Origin: Criblamydia sequanensis CRIB-18
GTDB lineage: Bacteria > Chlamydiota > Chlamydiia > Chlamydiales > Criblamydiaceae
Direction of reading: 5' to 3'
DNA length: 64,000 nt
NCBI RefSeq assembly: GCF_000750955.1
Contig: NZ_CCEJ010000012.1
Location: forward strand, 33,317-97,316
Made by a program: the position numbers and the translations under genes. This document shows positions 8,984 to 19,220 of the stretch, one piece after another. The first letter of the stretch is position 1, and the number at the start of each line of letters is the position of its first letter. The notes under the pieces are model-generated. The model had not been told where the DNA came from. It made no database searches and worked only from the letters and a program-made list of their open reading frames with translations.

Positions 8984-9865
8984 TTATTCGATATTCTGCA
9001 ATTGCTCTTTTATCTTTTCGAGCTCTGACTTAAAATCTACTGTTAAAATGGATACTTTAGTTTCATTTGTTTTCGATGAGATCGTCGTGATCTCGCGATG
9101 GATTTCCTGGCAAATAAATTCTAATTTCTTTCCCTGCTGCGATTCATGCTCCATAGTCTTCAAAAAAAGATCGATATGGGACTTTAGCCTTACAATTTCC
9201 TCGGTGATGTCAGCTTTATCGGCTAGAAGGCAGGCCTCTCTTAAAACCCTCTCATCTGAGCTAACCCCCTCCGGGAGCATTTCCTTTATCCTTGCCTTTA
9301 ACCTCTCATAAAGAAGCTCTCTCACATTTTCTGAATTATTTTCAATCAATGAAAGAAAATGTTTTAATTTTTCCATCCTGGCAAAGAGGTCTTCTTCTAA
9401 AACCCTACCCTCTTTTTCTTTGGATATTTGAAAAGCTTCCAAGGCCTCATCAAGAGCTGCAAAGAAAAAAGGCTCCATTTTTTCTTGAAAGGCAGGGTCT
9501 TCATCAAAAAGGATAAGATTGGATTCTTTTGGCAGCAACGCCAAGGCTATCTCTTTTTCCGCCAATCCGAATTCTTTAGCCATTTCCTTATAAACAGGTT
9601 TTAACTGTTCTAAAAAACCATTGTTTGCAGAAGCGACAAAGGGGGTATCCTTATTGAGCCGAAGTGAAACTTTAACAATCACTAAGCCTCTTGCCGTTTT
9701 CTTTTGCACCCTTTTTCTTATTTCCGGATCAAAAATTGAGATTTCCTTCGGCAAAAAAGTTTGCACCTCAAGATGTCTTCTATTTATTGAGGAAATCTCA
9801 ATTAAGCATCTTCCTATAGAATCAACGTGATTTACTCGGCTAAATGCCGTCATACTTCTTAACAT
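8984..9865 (-). CDS. yicC: YicC/YloC family endoribonuclease
   Basis: 293 residues, typical length. The N-terminus MLRSMTAFSRV is the family signature (usually S-M-T-G-F), and the C-terminus carries the DUF1732 pattern, here 'GKKLEFICQEIHREITTISSKT'. Characterised members are RNA-cleaving enzymes that form hexamers. It lies directly upstream of gmk (1-base gap), the order seen in many phyla, so the two are almost certainly translated from one mRNA. The ATG at 9853 (MTAFSRV) is an alternative start. Confidence 0.92.
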   Translation of the reverse strand: MLRSMTAFSRVNHVDSIGRCLIEISSINRRHLEVQTFLPKEISIFDPEIRKRVQKKTARGLVIVKVSLRLNKDTPFVASANNGFLEQLKPVYKEMAKEFGLAEKEIALALLPKESNLILFDEDPAFQEKMEPFFFAALDEALEAFQISKEKEGRVLEEDLFARMEKLKHFLSLIENNSENVRELLYERLKARIKEMLPEGVSSDERVLREACLLADKADITEEIVRLKSHIDLFLKTMEHESQQGKKLEFICQEIHREITTISSKTNETKVSILTVDFKSELEKIKEQLQNIE

Positions 9866-9943
9866 GGGGCCTTGTGACTTTCGAAAGCTTTCGGGAAATT
9901 ATTCAATAATTGCAGTTATAATAAAATTTATAGAGGGTTGTTG

Positions 9944-10840
9944 TCAAATTAAACCCGTCTTTTCCCCGCCGCTTATAGGTAATAACGACCCATAGAAAAC
10001 AGCCGTTCCATCTGAAAGCTCTTGCTCCTCTAAAAAGGGGTTAAGTTCTTCATTGAACTTTTTCTTTAAAGATATAATTCGCACCTTTCTTTCGGATTTA
10101 ACCGCTTCTATAATTCTATTGCCCTGAACAAAAAGCATGACGTGGGTAATTCTTCCCCCAACCCCTTTTTCAGATGAAAACAAAAGATCCCCTGTTTTCA
10201 AGTCTGAAAATCGTTTTCGTTCACACTTAAGAAACTGATCATGGGCATTTCTCGGAATCGTTTTTCCAAAACTTCTAAATAAAAGATGAGTCAGACCCGA
10301 GCAATCTACTCCTTGCTCTTGACTTGGGTTTAAGCCTCCCCAAAAGTAAGGGATGTCGATCAAATCGATAGCTCGGGATAACAGCTCTTTGGGATGCAAA
10401 GGCTTAACTAAAGAATCAACAGAATTTCTTGAAATATAGCCAGTTTCCGAACCTAAGTTAAGCTTAAGCCACTCGCCATCAAGTTCACCAAAAAGCCTAG
10501 ATCCAAGAGGTAACTTGCCAATTGTTAGACTTGTCTTGTTTTTATCAGCTTTAATTTCTGTCTCTACTTTTATCACACACCAATTCGGTTTTTTATCAAT
10601 GATTGAAAAAGTTTCTTTTAAAACCCAACCTTGATAGGGAACCCATTGATTATTTTTAAAGACGGGCTGATTCAATAAGTCCACTAAAAACCAAGGGCCG
10701 GAAGCGTCTATAATCCGCACCTCTTCTCCTGATAAAATTTGACTTTCTTGCAATGGGTCGTTCCAATTGGAAGGCTCTCTTTTTTCTTTTAAAGCTCGTA
10801 AATCAGCTGGAACCTTAGGGTAAGGCAGGGTTGTAAACAT
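9944..10840 (-). CDS. NlpC/P60 peptidoglycan endopeptidase with SH3-like domains
   Basis: 298 residues. About residues 25-160 look like two bacterial SH3-type domains ('GEEVRIIDASGPWFLVD', 'PLGSRLFGELDGEWLKL'); the C-terminal part is an NlpC/P60 cysteine peptidase with the nucleophile in 'GVDCSGLTHLLFRSFG' and the catalytic His in 'GRITHVMLFV'. Such enzymes cut the D-Glu to diaminopimelate bond of stem peptides. Chlamydiae have one such protein for recycling or remodelling their thin division-site peptidoglycan, and the layout here matches it. No signal peptide is apparent, in keeping with a cytoplasmic or atypically exported enzyme. It diverges from the 1049-residue gene. Confidence 0.88.
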   Translation of the reverse strand: MFTTLPYPKVPADLRALKEKREPSNWNDPLQESQILSGEEVRIIDASGPWFLVDLLNQPVFKNNQWVPYQGWVLKETFSIIDKKPNWCVIKVETEIKADKNKTSLTIGKLPLGSRLFGELDGEWLKLNLGSETGYISRNSVDSLVKPLHPKELLSRAIDLIDIPYFWGGLNPSQEQGVDCSGLTHLLFRSFGKTIPRNAHDQFLKCERKRFSDLKTGDLLFSSEKGVGGRITHVMLFVQGNRIIEAVKSERKVRIISLKKKFNEELNPFLEEQELSDGTAVFYGSLLPISGGEKTGLI

Positions 10841-10942
10841 GGCTCTCTTATAAATTTTTAATTGTTGTTTAGTAACATTGCGTTAAGTTATCTTAGTATT
10901 TCTCAATATTGAAACGATTTTTCTTATTTAATTAATAATTTT

Positions 10943-10948
10943 TATAAT
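10943..10948 (+). promoter_or_regulatory. Candidate -10 box for the 1049-residue protein gene
   Basis: A perfect TATAAT lies 32 bases upstream of the ATG at 10981, in a 140-base divergent intergenic region that is very AT-rich. The best -35 at normal spacing is only TTCTTA at 10921 (3 of 6 matches), so this may be a weak or activator-dependent promoter. Confidence 0.4.
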
Positions 10949-10980
10949 ACGCCGCAACGTAAAAATAATAATGGTATAGT

Positions 10981-13900
10981 ATGATCGAAAATCCTCCAGT
11001 TGTTAAAGCTAGACCCACTCTTCTACCTTATGTTGAACCAACGCCCGGGATATTAATCCGTGTCTGCGTTGTCATCGTTCAAATTGTAAAAAAGATCTTT
11101 TCGATCCTCTTTTTTTGGTGGCCTTCGAGACCAACTCTAACAAAAAGAGAACACATTGAAGCTTTAAAAGAAATTCAAAAAAAAGCTTATTCGGAAACCC
11201 CTTACGAACCCTTTAGTATTTCAAGAAACAGTACAAACTATTCTAGAGGATCCACAACCTTTCGCTACAGCCATCTTCTGAGCTATTTAAAATTAGAGTC
11301 ATCTCAGAGCCTGCCTGCAGCCACCATTCCTGAAAATATAATTAAAAGTGATTATGAAGAGGTGGTTTTTCCGGAGCCCCTTCAAAAAATGAGACGATTT
11401 ATGTCGGAATTTATTTCAGGCTGCACATCTTGCGCAATTGATAAAATTTTACCGCCTCTTGAGATGAAAGATGTCTATTTCGAACAAGTTAAGGAGTCCT
11501 TAAAACTACTCTCCTCTTTTATCATTCAAGTGGGAGGTCATATTAAAAATCCCGTTTTTGAAACCATGACAAAACATGGAATTCGAATTCATACAGAAGC
11601 CATCTTTCTTAAATCTCTAAAGAAAGTCCTTAATTGGCTTATTAAAGAAGACTCAAGCAGCACTAATTTAAAGCTAAATATTGTGAGTGATTTAAAAAAG
11701 AACGTCGATAAAAAAATTGAAGAGGGAAAATTAACTTTAAATTCGCCTTTTGAAGAGGAAAGACAAAGGATTATCAAAAAACTGGCTGAAATAGATGAGA
11801 AAAACGCTTCCCTGGATAAAAAGCCTCTTCTCCCTTCTATGCCTAAAAGAAAAAGAAAATCAAGCAATAGCCAAGAAAACCTTGCAAAAGAGAGAGAATC
11901 GTTAGAATTTGTAAAGGGAAAGATAGATAAAGAGATTACAGACTTAAAAGAAAAACATTTATACCTTGTAGTCAACTGGATATTTGATACCGGAAGGCCA
12001 AAAGAAATTGACCGGGAAGGCTTTATCGGGGAAATGATTGATGCTTACTATGAGGAATGCATTTCTCTTCTTGTAGACGCTAAAATCGACCTTTTGCTCT
12101 CTGATTTAAAACTTAAGATTGTCGATAAACTCCCCTCTATTATTGAAGTCACTTTAAAAAGAAATACCGCAATATTAACTGAAGAGCTATCGGGTCGGAT
12201 TGCAGATTTATTCGTTCATATGGATTTATCAGAAATGATAGACAAGCTTACTCTTGCAATCGATCAGCACATCACAACCTTTATTCAAGCTAAAAATGAT
12301 GTTAGAGAAGAGATAAAACATAGTTCGAGTGATAAAGAGCTCGAAGCCGAAGAACTAAATGCTATTGCCTATCAATTTGGAACCTATGAAACGGCGCACC
12401 CTGTGTTAAGACAAATCCTGACAATACCTAAGGGAAGATCGACAAGGACGTGGAATGGATCTAAAGAATTTAGCGAATGGAAAAAATCCCATGAACTTAA
12501 TTTGCTAAATGACCTTGTCAAAAGGCTTGTAAGCTCTCTTCTTCCCTCCCGCGTAGAAGAAATTGATGGCAGAAGCCGAACCATTACAGGCCTTCAAAAT
12601 CTCTGGAGACGGCTTGAACTTCCGGAAGAACTTAAAAATTTAGGAAAAGAGATCGAGCAATTCGTCAAGCATTTCCTGCCTGAAGAATTTACGTTTGCTG
12701 AAGATGTTAAAGAGCTTATTTCAAGATCTGCAGAACAGATCATTCCGACGATTATCGAAACTCATATCCAGCTTTTCTCTTCCCACTTGCTCTTTATGAT
12801 GTTTGAGACTTTTATTACCCCTCAAGCCTTCAGTCAATTTATGGCGGATAGCCTGCTTCCTGTTTTAGAAGAGCAGTGTCAAGATATCTTAATGAGGAAT
12901 GTTTATTGCAAAAGCTTAAACAAGCCAACTTCAACAATGGCGAGCAATCTAAACGAATTAAAACTTAAATTAACGGAATGCCAAAAAATCGAGGTGGCTT
13001 TTTTTGATTCTTTTAAAAGTTATTTTTTAAGCGATTCTTTAGCCGTTCTCCCTCTCACAAAAGAGGAAAAAACAGCCCTTTTAGAGACGTTTTTTAACAT
13101 CATTACAACTACTGTAAAAAATACTCCACCAACCGCTAATTTACTGAAAACCATCTTAAGCCATCTTAGGGAAAATCAAATCCTTCAAAATTTTGGTCCC
13201 AAATCAATTTCCCAAGCCTTTTCACCTTTCCTTAAGCAGTCGGTTGAGCCCCTAAAACAATTACGGACTCTTGGAAATTTATTTCAGTTGAAAAGACAGG
13301 AAATCGCCTCTGAAATCTTTCACCTCATGGAATCAAAAATAAGCGAATACAAAAAAAATAGCGGCGATTTAAAAGAGGAAGCTTTTATTCAAAGAATTGC
13401 TCTTCCCTTTATTCATGAGCTGGAAAAAGTTTTAATACATGAATCCTTTAATGATATGACAGAAAGTGAGGCCGTCATCCTATACCTTACCGAGACTGTC
13501 CCGGGAGCTCAGGAAAAAGATTATTACTATGCGATGATAGATAAACTTTGTTTTAAAATTGGCGAATATGGAAGCTGGGTTGAAAAAGCGCTAGCTCTTG
13601 CTAAAAAGCCTATCAATCAATCCATTTCTGCTTCCTTACAACCTTTAAGAGAGGATTACGCCCTTATCGACCTTTTTGTCTCTAAACTTCAAAAAGCTTT
13701 TCCGGATAAAAAAGCTATTAAAACTTTATTAGAGAGAAGAGAAGAGCCCCCCTTATCTCCAAAATCCTTTGGCAGATCTCTTGATAAAGAGATCCATCGT
13801 ATTTCAGGTCTTGTTCATGACATATTTAGATCTTATGCTAATACAGGCGGATGGACAGGCTTTTTACAAACTTGCGCCATGCCGTTTGTTCTTGGCAATA

Positions 13901-14130
13901 GCGGGGATATCGAAAATTTAATTAAAAAGGTCTACAACCAGCTTTTCCAGCATGAGCATTTTAATCTGAATCTTTTTGCTCAAATTACCGACGTTTTTTC
14001 AGAAGCCTTAAAAAATTCGACTTTACAGATTAAGAATGAAAGAACTGCAGCGACTTTACAAGGTTCTGTGAGCGCAATTGTTCTTCCGGCTGAAAGCGTG
14101 CCAGCAACCTCTGCAAATACTGGAAATTAA
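10981..14130 (+). CDS. Large orphan protein with N-terminal hydrophobic segment
   Basis: 1049 residues, family not recognised. A short proline-rich start (ENPPVVKARPTLLPYVEP) is followed by one hydrophobic segment at about residues 24-46 (ILIRVCVVIVQIVKKIFSILFFWW), then almost 1000 residues of helical, Lys/Leu/Glu-rich sequence. A charged, possibly disordered section occurs near residues 270-310 (PKRKRKSSNSQENLAKERESL), and the C-terminus is a low-complexity tail rich in Ala, Ser and Thr. There are no catalytic motifs I can name. It is a single-gene unit with its own candidate -10 box and a strong terminator. Size, lone transcription and the single hydrophobic segment make a secreted or membrane-inserted host-interaction protein plausible, but nothing in the sequence proves it. 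Confidence 0.75.
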   Translation: MIENPPVVKARPTLLPYVEPTPGILIRVCVVIVQIVKKIFSILFFWWPSRPTLTKREHIEALKEIQKKAYSETPYEPFSISRNSTNYSRGSTTFRYSHLLSYLKLESSQSLPAATIPENIIKSDYEEVVFPEPLQKMRRFMSEFISGCTSCAIDKILPPLEMKDVYFEQVKESLKLLSSFIIQVGGHIKNPVFETMTKHGIRIHTEAIFLKSLKKVLNWLIKEDSSSTNLKLNIVSDLKKNVDKKIEEGKLTLNSPFEEERQRIIKKLAEIDEKNASLDKKPLLPSMPKRKRKSSNSQENLAKERESLEFVKGKIDKEITDLKEKHLYLVVNWIFDTGRPKEIDREGFIGEMIDAYYEECISLLVDAKIDLLLSDLKLKIVDKLPSIIEVTLKRNTAILTEELSGRIADLFVHMDLSEMIDKLTLAIDQHITTFIQAKNDVREEIKHSSSDKELEAEELNAIAYQFGTYETAHPVLRQILTIPKGRSTRTWNGSKEFSEWKKSHELNLLNDLVKRLVSSLLPSRVEEIDGRSRTITGLQNLWRRLELPEELKNLGKEIEQFVKHFLPEEFTFAEDVKELISRSAEQIIPTIIETHIQLFSSHLLFMMFETFITPQAFSQFMADSLLPVLEEQCQDILMRNVYCKSLNKPTSTMASNLNELKLKLTECQKIEVAFFDSFKSYFLSDSLAVLPLTKEEKTALLETFFNIITTTVKNTPPTANLLKTILSHLRENQILQNFGPKSISQAFSPFLKQSVEPLKQLRTLGNLFQLKRQEIASEIFHLMESKISEYKKNSGDLKEEAFIQRIALPFIHELEKVLIHESFNDMTESEAVILYLTETVPGAQEKDYYYAMIDKLCFKIGEYGSWVEKALALAKKPINQSISASLQPLREDYALIDLFVSKLQKAFPDKKAIKTLLERREEPPLSPKSFGRSLDKEIHRISGLVHDIFRSYANTGGWTGFLQTCAMPFVLGNSGDIENLIKKVYNQLFQHEHFNLNLFAQITDVFSEALKNSTLQIKNERTAATLQGSVSAIVLPAESVPATSANTGN

Positions 14131-14132
14131 TA

Positions 14133-14170
14133 AAAAAAGAACTCGCGGGCTATTCCGCGAGTTCTTTTTT
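14133..14170. terminator. Bidirectional rho-independent terminator
   Basis: A perfect 16-bp inverted repeat (arms 14133-14148 and 14155-14170, core aactcgcgg / ccgcgagtt) with a 6-base loop, flanked by A-runs on the left and T-runs on the right. It sits in the 47 bases between the convergent 1049-residue gene and leuS and serves both. Confidence 0.93.
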
Positions 14171-14177
14171 TACATAT

Positions 14178-16748
14178 CTAGTCAACGACCATATTCAAAA
14201 GCTTATTCGGAACAAAAATGACTTTTTTAATCTCTTTACCGCCAAGATGTTTTGAGATAAGTTCATTTTCTTTGGCAATCTTAAGAATTTCTTCTTCGCT
14301 TCGATTTTTGGGAAGATCGAACTTGCCTCTTACTTTTCCGTTCACTTGAACAATGTAGGTGGCTAAAGCATCCGTCAAGTAGACCGGGTTGACATCAGGA
14401 AAAGGATGCGCGTTTAGGTTTTCTTTAAAGCCAAGGGTTTCCCAGATCTCTTCCGCAAGGTGGGGCGCAAAAGGCATCAAGCATTGGGTCGCCATTTTTA
14501 TAATAGACTTTGGATAGCTTTCAAGCTTCGTAAACTCATTTATAAACTCCATCATTTTAGCAATCGCAGTGTTAAACTGTAAGGCTTCAATATCATTTGT
14601 CACTTGATGGACAAGTCTATGTCCAAGTCTTAAAGCCTCTTCATTGACATCCTCTGTAACTTTATCCGAGGTTGCCATATCATAAAATCTTTGCAAGAAA
14701 CGGCGGCAGCCGCTGACCGCATCGGTATTCCAAACTTTTTCGCGATCCAAGGGCCCCATAAACATTTCATAAAGCCTGAGTGAATCCGCTCCGAACTCTT
14801 CTATAATATCATCAGGGGTAATGCCATTAAGTTTCGACTTAGACATTTTTTCGATTTGGCTTTTTAAAACCTCGCCGCTTTTTCGTTCGATATATTGGCC
14901 ATTTTTTTCCATCACTTCTTCAGGGTCGACATAAAGATTGTCTTTATTCTGGTAGGATCTTGCAACAATCAATCCCTGATTTCGAAGCTGCTGAAAAGGC
15001 TCTTTTGTTGAAACAAGCCCTAGGTCATAGAGGACTTTATGCCAAAACCTAGCGTAGAGAAGATGAAGCACCGCATGCTCAACTCCACCCACATAAAGGT
15101 CAACCGGCATCCAATAATTCTCTTTATCGGCATCCCAAGCTCTTTTTTCATTTTGCGGATCTAAAAATCTTAAGTAATACCAGCAAGAACCGGCCCATTG
15201 AGGCATGGTATTTGTTTCCCGTTTGGCTGCCTTTCCTTCTTTTTTATCTTGAATGTCTACCCAATCAGTCACCTTTGCAAGCGGGCTTCTTCCATCACCT
15301 GCAGGTCTAAAATCCTGGATATCAGGAGGCAATAAAGGAAGCTCATCCAAATCAAGAACACGCTTTGTTCCGTCTTCAAAATGAAGGATCGGAAAAGGTT
15401 CGCCCCAATAGCGCTGCCTTGAAAAAAGCCAATCTCTTAGCTTATAGCAAGTGGTTTCTTTACCCGCGTTTTTTTTCTCAAGATATTTGGCGACGGCGCT
15501 TTTGGCCTCTTCCATAGATAAGTTTGAAAGGTCCAAGTCTTCATTCTTTGAATAAATATAGCGCCCTTCCCCTGTCCAGCATCTCTTTCCTTTTAAAACC
15601 TCCTCTAAGACCTCCTCTTTTTCCATTCCAATCGGAATCAACTGAGAATAGGTTTCAAAATCAGGCTCTATAATAGGTAAAATCGGTAAGTTAAATTTTC
15701 GAGCAAATTCAAAATCACGCTCATCATGGCCTGGAACTGCCATAATGGCGCCTGTTCCATAGCCCATCAACACATAATCACTTACCCAAATAGGGATCTT
15801 TCGGCCGTTTAAGGGATTGATGGCGTAGGTGCCAATAAATACACCGCTTTTATCTTTTGCAAGATCAGTCCTAGCCAAATCACTTTTTTTACTGGCTTGC
15901 TTTTGATACTCTTGAACTTCGGCTTTTGATTGCTCGTGAGTCAGTGTTTCTAAGAACGGATGTTCAGGAGAAAGAACAAGAAAGGTCGCTCCAAAAAGAG
16001 TGTCCGCTCTTGTCGTAAAAACTTCTATGGTTTCGTTTCTATTTTCGATCGGGAATAAAACTTTTGCCCCGAGGCTCTTGCCGATCCAATTCACTTGAAG
16101 CTTTTTTAAACCTTCAGGCCAATCCAAAAGACTTAAATCATCAAGCAGCTTTTCCGCATACTCTGTGATTTTCAATACCCATTGCTTTAAAGGCTTTCGC
16201 TCTACCGGATGGCCTCCTTCTTTTGCCTTCCCGTCTTCTACTTCTTCATTCGCTAAAACGGTGCCAAGAGCCGGGCAATAGTTAACTAGCATCTCCGCTT
16301 CATAAGCTAAGCCCTTCTCATAAAGCTTAGTAAAAATCCACTGCGTCCACTTATAATACTTAGGGTCGCTTGTGGCAAGCTCCCTATCCCAATCGTAGCT
16401 AAATCCAAGAGATTTTAACTGTTTTCTAAAAGTATCAATGTTTTTTTTAGTCGTCTCTTGCGGGTGTGTCCCTGTTCGAACGGCGTATTGTTCAGCCGGC
16501 AACCCGAAACTATCCCAGCCCATGGGATGGAGAACATTGAATCCTTTTTGTCTTTTGAAACGAGCGATGATATCTGTCGCGGTATACCCTTCGACATGCC
16601 CCACGTGAAGGCCGGAGCCCGAAGGGTATGGGAACATATCCAATACGTAATATTTTGGCTTGGAACGGTCAGCCTCGACTTTAAAAGCTTTATTTTCTTC
16701 CCAGTTTTTCTGCCACTTGGATTCAATGGCTTTATGGTTGTATTTCAT
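14178..16748 (-). CDS. leuS: Leucyl-tRNA synthetase
   Basis: Charges tRNA-Leu and edits mischarged products. The start at 16748 (MKYNHKAIESKWQKNWEE, 856 residues) is the family-typical N-terminus; an ATG four codons upstream is also open. Signature motifs are 'PYPSGSGLHVGHVEGYTATD' (HIGH-type), the CP1 editing domain with 'TTRADTLFGATFLVLSPEH' and 'AVPGHDERDFEFA', 'GSCWYYLRF', and the KMSKS loop 'KMSKSKLNG'. The length is normal. It is transcribed alone and ends at the shared terminator. Confidence 0.97.
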   Translation of the reverse strand: MKYNHKAIESKWQKNWEENKAFKVEADRSKPKYYVLDMFPYPSGSGLHVGHVEGYTATDIIARFKRQKGFNVLHPMGWDSFGLPAEQYAVRTGTHPQETTKKNIDTFRKQLKSLGFSYDWDRELATSDPKYYKWTQWIFTKLYEKGLAYEAEMLVNYCPALGTVLANEEVEDGKAKEGGHPVERKPLKQWVLKITEYAEKLLDDLSLLDWPEGLKKLQVNWIGKSLGAKVLFPIENRNETIEVFTTRADTLFGATFLVLSPEHPFLETLTHEQSKAEVQEYQKQASKKSDLARTDLAKDKSGVFIGTYAINPLNGRKIPIWVSDYVLMGYGTGAIMAVPGHDERDFEFARKFNLPILPIIEPDFETYSQLIPIGMEKEEVLEEVLKGKRCWTGEGRYIYSKNEDLDLSNLSMEEAKSAVAKYLEKKNAGKETTCYKLRDWLFSRQRYWGEPFPILHFEDGTKRVLDLDELPLLPPDIQDFRPAGDGRSPLAKVTDWVDIQDKKEGKAAKRETNTMPQWAGSCWYYLRFLDPQNEKRAWDADKENYWMPVDLYVGGVEHAVLHLLYARFWHKVLYDLGLVSTKEPFQQLRNQGLIVARSYQNKDNLYVDPEEVMEKNGQYIERKSGEVLKSQIEKMSKSKLNGITPDDIIEEFGADSLRLYEMFMGPLDREKVWNTDAVSGCRRFLQRFYDMATSDKVTEDVNEEALRLGHRLVHQVTNDIEALQFNTAIAKMMEFINEFTKLESYPKSIIKMATQCLMPFAPHLAEEIWETLGFKENLNAHPFPDVNPVYLTDALATYIVQVNGKVRGKFDLPKNRSEEEILKIAKENELISKHLGGKEIKKVIFVPNKLLNMVVD

Positions 16749-16988
16749 GAAAATTCTCAAATTTAATGCATAAGTATTAAGGAGCTTATATTTATATAGG
16801 CTTTCAAAATTATTTTATAGTTCAAAAAAACCCTTGCGAACTTGCTTTATTTTGAAGGACGTGGAGCTTTAGGTTTGAAGGAATCGAAAAATGGTTCTCC
16901 GGCCAATCAATTTATGATAGAATAACAAGCTTAAAGAGAAAAGGGAGAGGTTGGCGAGAGTTTAACTCCTTTCCAAATTGGAAATTAT

Positions 16989-19220
16989 ATGGCAAAAAAA
17001 ACCAAAAAGTCAAAAGAAGATCGGCTGAAAGAAAATCTTTTGAAAACTATTAGAGAATTTTTAAGTTCAAAAAAAGCAAGGCCCCTTTCATTTGAAGAGT
17101 TAATCCAAAAATTAAAGATTTTGCCGGAGCATGCTCCTTTAATAAATGAGCTCCTTCAATCTCTTTTAAACGAGGGTGAAGTTTCTTTTTCATCCGGCCG
17201 CTATTCCTATGAGTCCTCTATCGGGAACGAAGATCTCCTTAAGGGGACTATAAAAATGCACCCTAGGGGTTTTGGCTTTGTCATCCCTGAGGACCGATCC
17301 GCATTTCCTGAAGACATTTTTATTCCAAGACACTTTACCATGAATGCAGTCGATGGAGATAAAGTGGAAGTGTTAGTCTCCTCTCTTCCGCAGCATGATA
17401 AAGGTCCTGAAGGCAAAGTCCTGAATATTTTGGAACGATCAAGAAGGCATCTTGCCGGAATCATTAGAGAATTTGGAGAAAATGAGGAACCGATCGTTTA
17501 TGTGCCTATGCTTGGGGCTAACCAAAGAGTTATTCTAAAGCAGGAAGGTCAAAAGTTATTGACAGTCGGTGATCGAATCGTCATTGAAGTTTTGGAGTGG
17601 GGAACAAAACAATCGGTAACCATAGCGAGGCTTTTACATAAAATAGGTCACATTTCGGATCCAAAGTGCGACATACCGGCTGCCATTGAAGAGTATGATC
17701 TTAAAAATTCTTTTTCTCCTCTAGTTTTAAAAGAAGCTGAAAAATTTGGAAAAAGAATTAAGCCAAGCGATCTTAAAGGCAGACGCGATCTTCGAAATGA
17801 GGTGACTTTTACAATCGACCCTGACACTGCGAAAGATTTTGACGATGCCTTAACGCTTACTAAAGATAAAAAAGGGCATTATTTCTTGGGCGTCCATATA
17901 GCCGATGTGTCTCACTATGTAAGAGCCGGCTCCTATTTAGATGAAGAAGCGAAAAATCGCGCTAATTCGACTTATTTTCCCGGAGTTTGCGTCCCCATGC
18001 TGCCTAAGGAACTCTCTGAAAACTTATGCAGCCTGAAAGCTAATGTGGCAAGGCTTACAGCTTCTGTCTTTATGGAGTTTGACCCTGCAGGTGAGCTTGT
18101 TTCCTATAGTATTGATAGATCCGTAATTAAAAGCGTCAAAAGATTAACCTATAGAGAAGCTTTTGCCATCCTTCAGGGAAAAAAGAAAAGTCCGCTTAAG
18201 GAAAATCTAGAGTTGATGGTAGAGCTATGCCGGCTTCTAAAAAGAAAAAGAATCGATCGAGGAAGCGTAGACCTTGCTCTTCCGGATCTTGTAGTGCTTG
18301 TGGATCCTCAAGGGAACCCAACCGGCATTGACACAGTCGAATATGACATCACACACCAGCTTGTCGAAGAATTTATGCTTAAAGCCAATGAAATGGTGGC
18401 AACTCATCTTGACAACCTGGGCAAAAATCTGGCTTTTAGAGTTCATGACGAACCGGCTTCTGAAAATATTCAAGATTTCGTTAAATTAACAAGGTCCTTT
18501 GGCTTTGAGATGCCGGATAAGCCAACCTCCTATGCCATCCAGAAACTTTTTAACGAGGCTGTAAAAAGCCCTTACGGGCAGTACTTGGCTACAAGCTACA
18601 TTCGCCGCATGAAAATGGCCTATTACTCGCCTGAAAACATCGGCCACTACGGGCTTGGTTTAACCCATTATTGCCACTTCACAAGCCCTATAAGGCGTTA
18701 TGCGGACTTGATTGTCCACCGTATTTTATTTGGCGACGAGGATAATCTTGAATATTTGGAAGAAGCCACACTTCACTGTTCTGAGCAAGAAAGAGTTTCT
18801 GCAAAAGCTGAGATGAGCGTTATTCTTCTAAAGAAATTAAGGTTGATTCAAAAAGAATTTATTAAAGATCCTTATCAAGAATACAACGCTGTCGTCACAA
18901 GCATCAAGCCTTTTGGAATAACAATTGAAGTGCTGCCCCATCTTTTAGACGGCTTCATCCACATTTCTGAGATCGGGAATGACTTTTTCGACTACGACGA
19001 GCAAAAAATGCAGCTCCGAGGAAAAAGAAGCAAAGTCACCTATAATATGGGCGATACAGTTACTGCTGTTTTGAAAAGCATTGATTTGATTATGCAAGAG
19101 AGCAGATGGGAGATTCTCCCAAAAGAAGGCGAAAAAAATCTAGCTGCCCTTAAACCTAAAAAAAGTCGTAAAGATTTTAAAAATGTAAAAAAATCAAAAA
19201 GAAATAGAAAAAAAAGATGA
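16989..19220 (+). CDS. rnr: Ribonuclease R (RNB-family 3'-5' exoribonuclease)
   Basis: 743 residues. Order of domains: N-terminal winged-helix and cold-shock OB regions ('GTIKMHPRGFGFVIPE'), the RNB catalytic domain with the metal-binding Asp cluster in 'DPDTAKDFDDALTL', 'HYCHFTSPIRRYADLIVHR', and a C-terminal S1 domain ('FGITIEVLPHLLDGFIHISEIG') ending in a strongly basic tail (KKSRKDFKNVKKSKRNRKKR). RNase R degrades structured RNA and takes part in RNA quality control. The stop overlaps the start of the glycosylase gene by 4 bases (ATGA), so the two are translationally coupled. Confidence 0.96.
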   Translation: MAKKTKKSKEDRLKENLLKTIREFLSSKKARPLSFEELIQKLKILPEHAPLINELLQSLLNEGEVSFSSGRYSYESSIGNEDLLKGTIKMHPRGFGFVIPEDRSAFPEDIFIPRHFTMNAVDGDKVEVLVSSLPQHDKGPEGKVLNILERSRRHLAGIIREFGENEEPIVYVPMLGANQRVILKQEGQKLLTVGDRIVIEVLEWGTKQSVTIARLLHKIGHISDPKCDIPAAIEEYDLKNSFSPLVLKEAEKFGKRIKPSDLKGRRDLRNEVTFTIDPDTAKDFDDALTLTKDKKGHYFLGVHIADVSHYVRAGSYLDEEAKNRANSTYFPGVCVPMLPKELSENLCSLKANVARLTASVFMEFDPAGELVSYSIDRSVIKSVKRLTYREAFAILQGKKKSPLKENLELMVELCRLLKRKRIDRGSVDLALPDLVVLVDPQGNPTGIDTVEYDITHQLVEEFMLKANEMVATHLDNLGKNLAFRVHDEPASENIQDFVKLTRSFGFEMPDKPTSYAIQKLFNEAVKSPYGQYLATSYIRRMKMAYYSPENIGHYGLGLTHYCHFTSPIRRYADLIVHRILFGDEDNLEYLEEATLHCSEQERVSAKAEMSVILLKKLRLIQKEFIKDPYQEYNAVVTSIKPFGITIEVLPHLLDGFIHISEIGNDFFDYDEQKMQLRGKRSKVTYNMGDTVTAVLKSIDLIMQESRWEILPKEGEKNLAALKPKKSRKDFKNVKKSKRNRKKR

